From positions 124,001 through 188,000 of the forward strand of contig NZ_JAJCTD010000005.1 of assembly GCF_020564565.1 (NCBI RefSeq): 64,000 bases of DNA, written 5' to 3'. Source of the DNA: Rhodobacter sp. Har01. GTDB taxonomy: Bacteria; Pseudomonadota; Alphaproteobacteria; Rhodobacterales; Rhodobacteraceae. Within the stretch, counting starts at the first letter, position 1. Every line of letters begins with the position of its first letter. Below are positions 61,902-64,000 of the stretch, piece after piece. The notes under the pieces were generated by a model. It did no database searches, had not been told where the DNA came from, and saw nothing but the letters and a program-made list of their open reading frames with translations. The translations under genes were made by a program, and so were the position numbers.

Positions 61902-62762
61902 ATGCCCAGCCTGAAGGACCTCAAGAACCGGATCGCCAGCGTCAAGAACACGCGGAAGATCACCAAGGCGATGCAGATGGTCGCCGCCGCAAAACTGCGC
62001 CGGGCGCAGGACGCGGCCGTGGCCGCCCGGCCCTATGCCGAGCGGATGACGGCGGTGATTGCCTCGCTGGCCAACGGGCAGGGCGCCAACGCGCCGAAGC
62101 TTCTGGCCGGCAACGGTCGCGAGCAGGTGCATCTCCTGGTGGTGATGACCTCCGAGCGCGGCCTGTGCGGCGGCTTCAACTCGACCATCGTCCGGCTGGC
62201 CCGGGCGCGGGCCAACGAGTTGGTGACGCAGGGCAAGACGGTGAAGATCCTGACCGTCGGCAAGAAGGGCCGCGAGCAGTTGAAGCGCGACTGGTCGAAC
62301 GCCTTTGTCGGCCATGTCGACCTGAGTGAGGTCAAGCGCCTTGGATATTCCAACGCGCAGGGCATCGCCCGGGAAGTCCTGGCCGCCTTCGAAGCCGGCG
62401 AGGCCGACGTGGTGACGATCTTCTACAACCGCTTCCAGTCGGTGATCAGCCAGATTCCGACCATGCAGCAGGTGATCCCGGCCAAGTTCGAGGCCACCGC
62501 GGCGAACGCCAGCTATGACTACGAACCCGGCGAAGAGGCCATCCTGGCCGATCTTCTGCCGCGGGGCGTGGCCACGCAGATCTTTACCGCGCTTCTGGAA
62601 AACGGCGCCAGCGAGCAGGGCGCGCGGATGTCCGCCATGGACAACGCCACCCGCAACGCCGGCGACATGATCAACAAGCTGACGATCCAGTACAACCGGA
62701 GCCGTCAGGCGTCGATCACCAAGGAACTCATCGAAATCATTTCGGGCGCCGAGGCGCTCTGA
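61902..62762 (+). CDS. atpG: F0F1 ATP synthase subunit gamma
   Basis: 286 aa, rotor shaft of F1. N-terminal [20 protein letters not shown] and the C-terminal [20 protein letters not shown] with [20 protein letters not shown] are diagnostic. AAGGAG precedes the ATG. It lies 21 bp after atpA and 21 bp before atpD. Confidence 0.98.
   Translation: MPSLKDLKNRIASVKNTRKITKAMQMVAAAKLRRAQDAAVAARPYAERMTAVIASLANGQGANAPKLLAGNGREQVHLLVVMTSERGLCGGFNSTIVRLARARANELVTQGKTVKILTVGKKGREQLKRDWSNAFVGHVDLSEVKRLGYSNAQGIAREVLAAFEAGEADVVTIFYNRFQSVISQIPTMQQVIPAKFEATAANASYDYEPGEEAILADLLPRGVATQIFTALLENGASEQGARMSAMDNATRNAGDMINKLTIQYNRSRQASITKELIEIISGAEAL

Positions 62763-64000
<1,238 letters not shown>

Overview
The window is a continuous, GC-rich chromosomal segment with dense coding. 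It reads as core genome of an alphaproteobacterium of the family Rhodobacteraceae (Rhodobacter/Gemmobacter/Tabrizicola-like). The clues are an F1 ATP synthase operon (atpHAGD) with no F0 genes beside it, the MoxR-DUF58-DUF4159 operon, DUF599, DUF1285 and DUF2125 proteins, a Hint-domain protein, a plant-type glutamate-cysteine ligase, and many 4-nt ATGA gene overlaps. The family assignment is inferred from protein families. I found no tRNA, rRNA, CRISPR array, insertion sequence or prophage.

Layout. 1-5.2 kb: an MmcQ/YjbR fragment, polA, a cupin, a small zinc-finger protein, hydroxypyruvate isomerase and DUF1285. 5.2-12 kb: a four-gene operon (MoxR ATPase, DUF58, BatA-like/DUF4159, and a membrane protein with a glutamine-amidotransferase-like fold). 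12-18.2 kb: an FAD amine oxidase, DUF599 and the glycolate oxidase genes glcDEF. 18.2-20.6 kb: two tandem secreted trypsin-like proteins and an Hsp20. 20.6-25.3 kb: an ECF sigma factor overlapping a membrane VWA protein, divergent from a DUF3857/transglutaminase protein. 25.3-33.4 kb: a peptidoglycan-binding protein, YghU, GabD, three envelope proteins including a long OmpA-family protein, then ubiA and rsmE divergently with only 11 bp between them.

33.5-40.3 kb: gshA converges on a long minus-strand operon: pyrB, a 39-residue membrane peptide absent from ordinary ORF calls, two small membrane proteins, a dihydroorotase homologue that has lost its metal-binding residues (PyrX-like), plsY and an NYN ribonuclease-like protein. 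40.3-46.5 kb: a uracil-DNA glycosylase with one cysteine only, a LysE exporter, moaB, a DsbD-alpha-like protein, YqgE, a Hint protein and rpsD. 46.6-51.8 kb: UPF0114, hisC, tyrC, an extensin-like protein, DUF2125 and a ChaC-like enzyme. 51.9-55.1 kb: a MotA/TolQ-like channel and a MotB/OmpA-like partner with a very long predicted periplasmic coiled coil. 55.2-64 kb: a methyltransferase, gloB, clpA and the atpHAGD operon, which runs off the right edge.

Four glutathione-related genes (gshA, chaC, gloB, yghU) and a glycolate/glyoxylate set (glcDEF, hyi) are spread through the window. The best candidates for new biology are the inactive dihydroorotase homologue and hidden small protein of the pyrB operon, the MotAB-like pair, the sigma/VWA pair, the tandem proteases with a shared C-terminal tail, and two families of dispersed intergenic hairpin elements.
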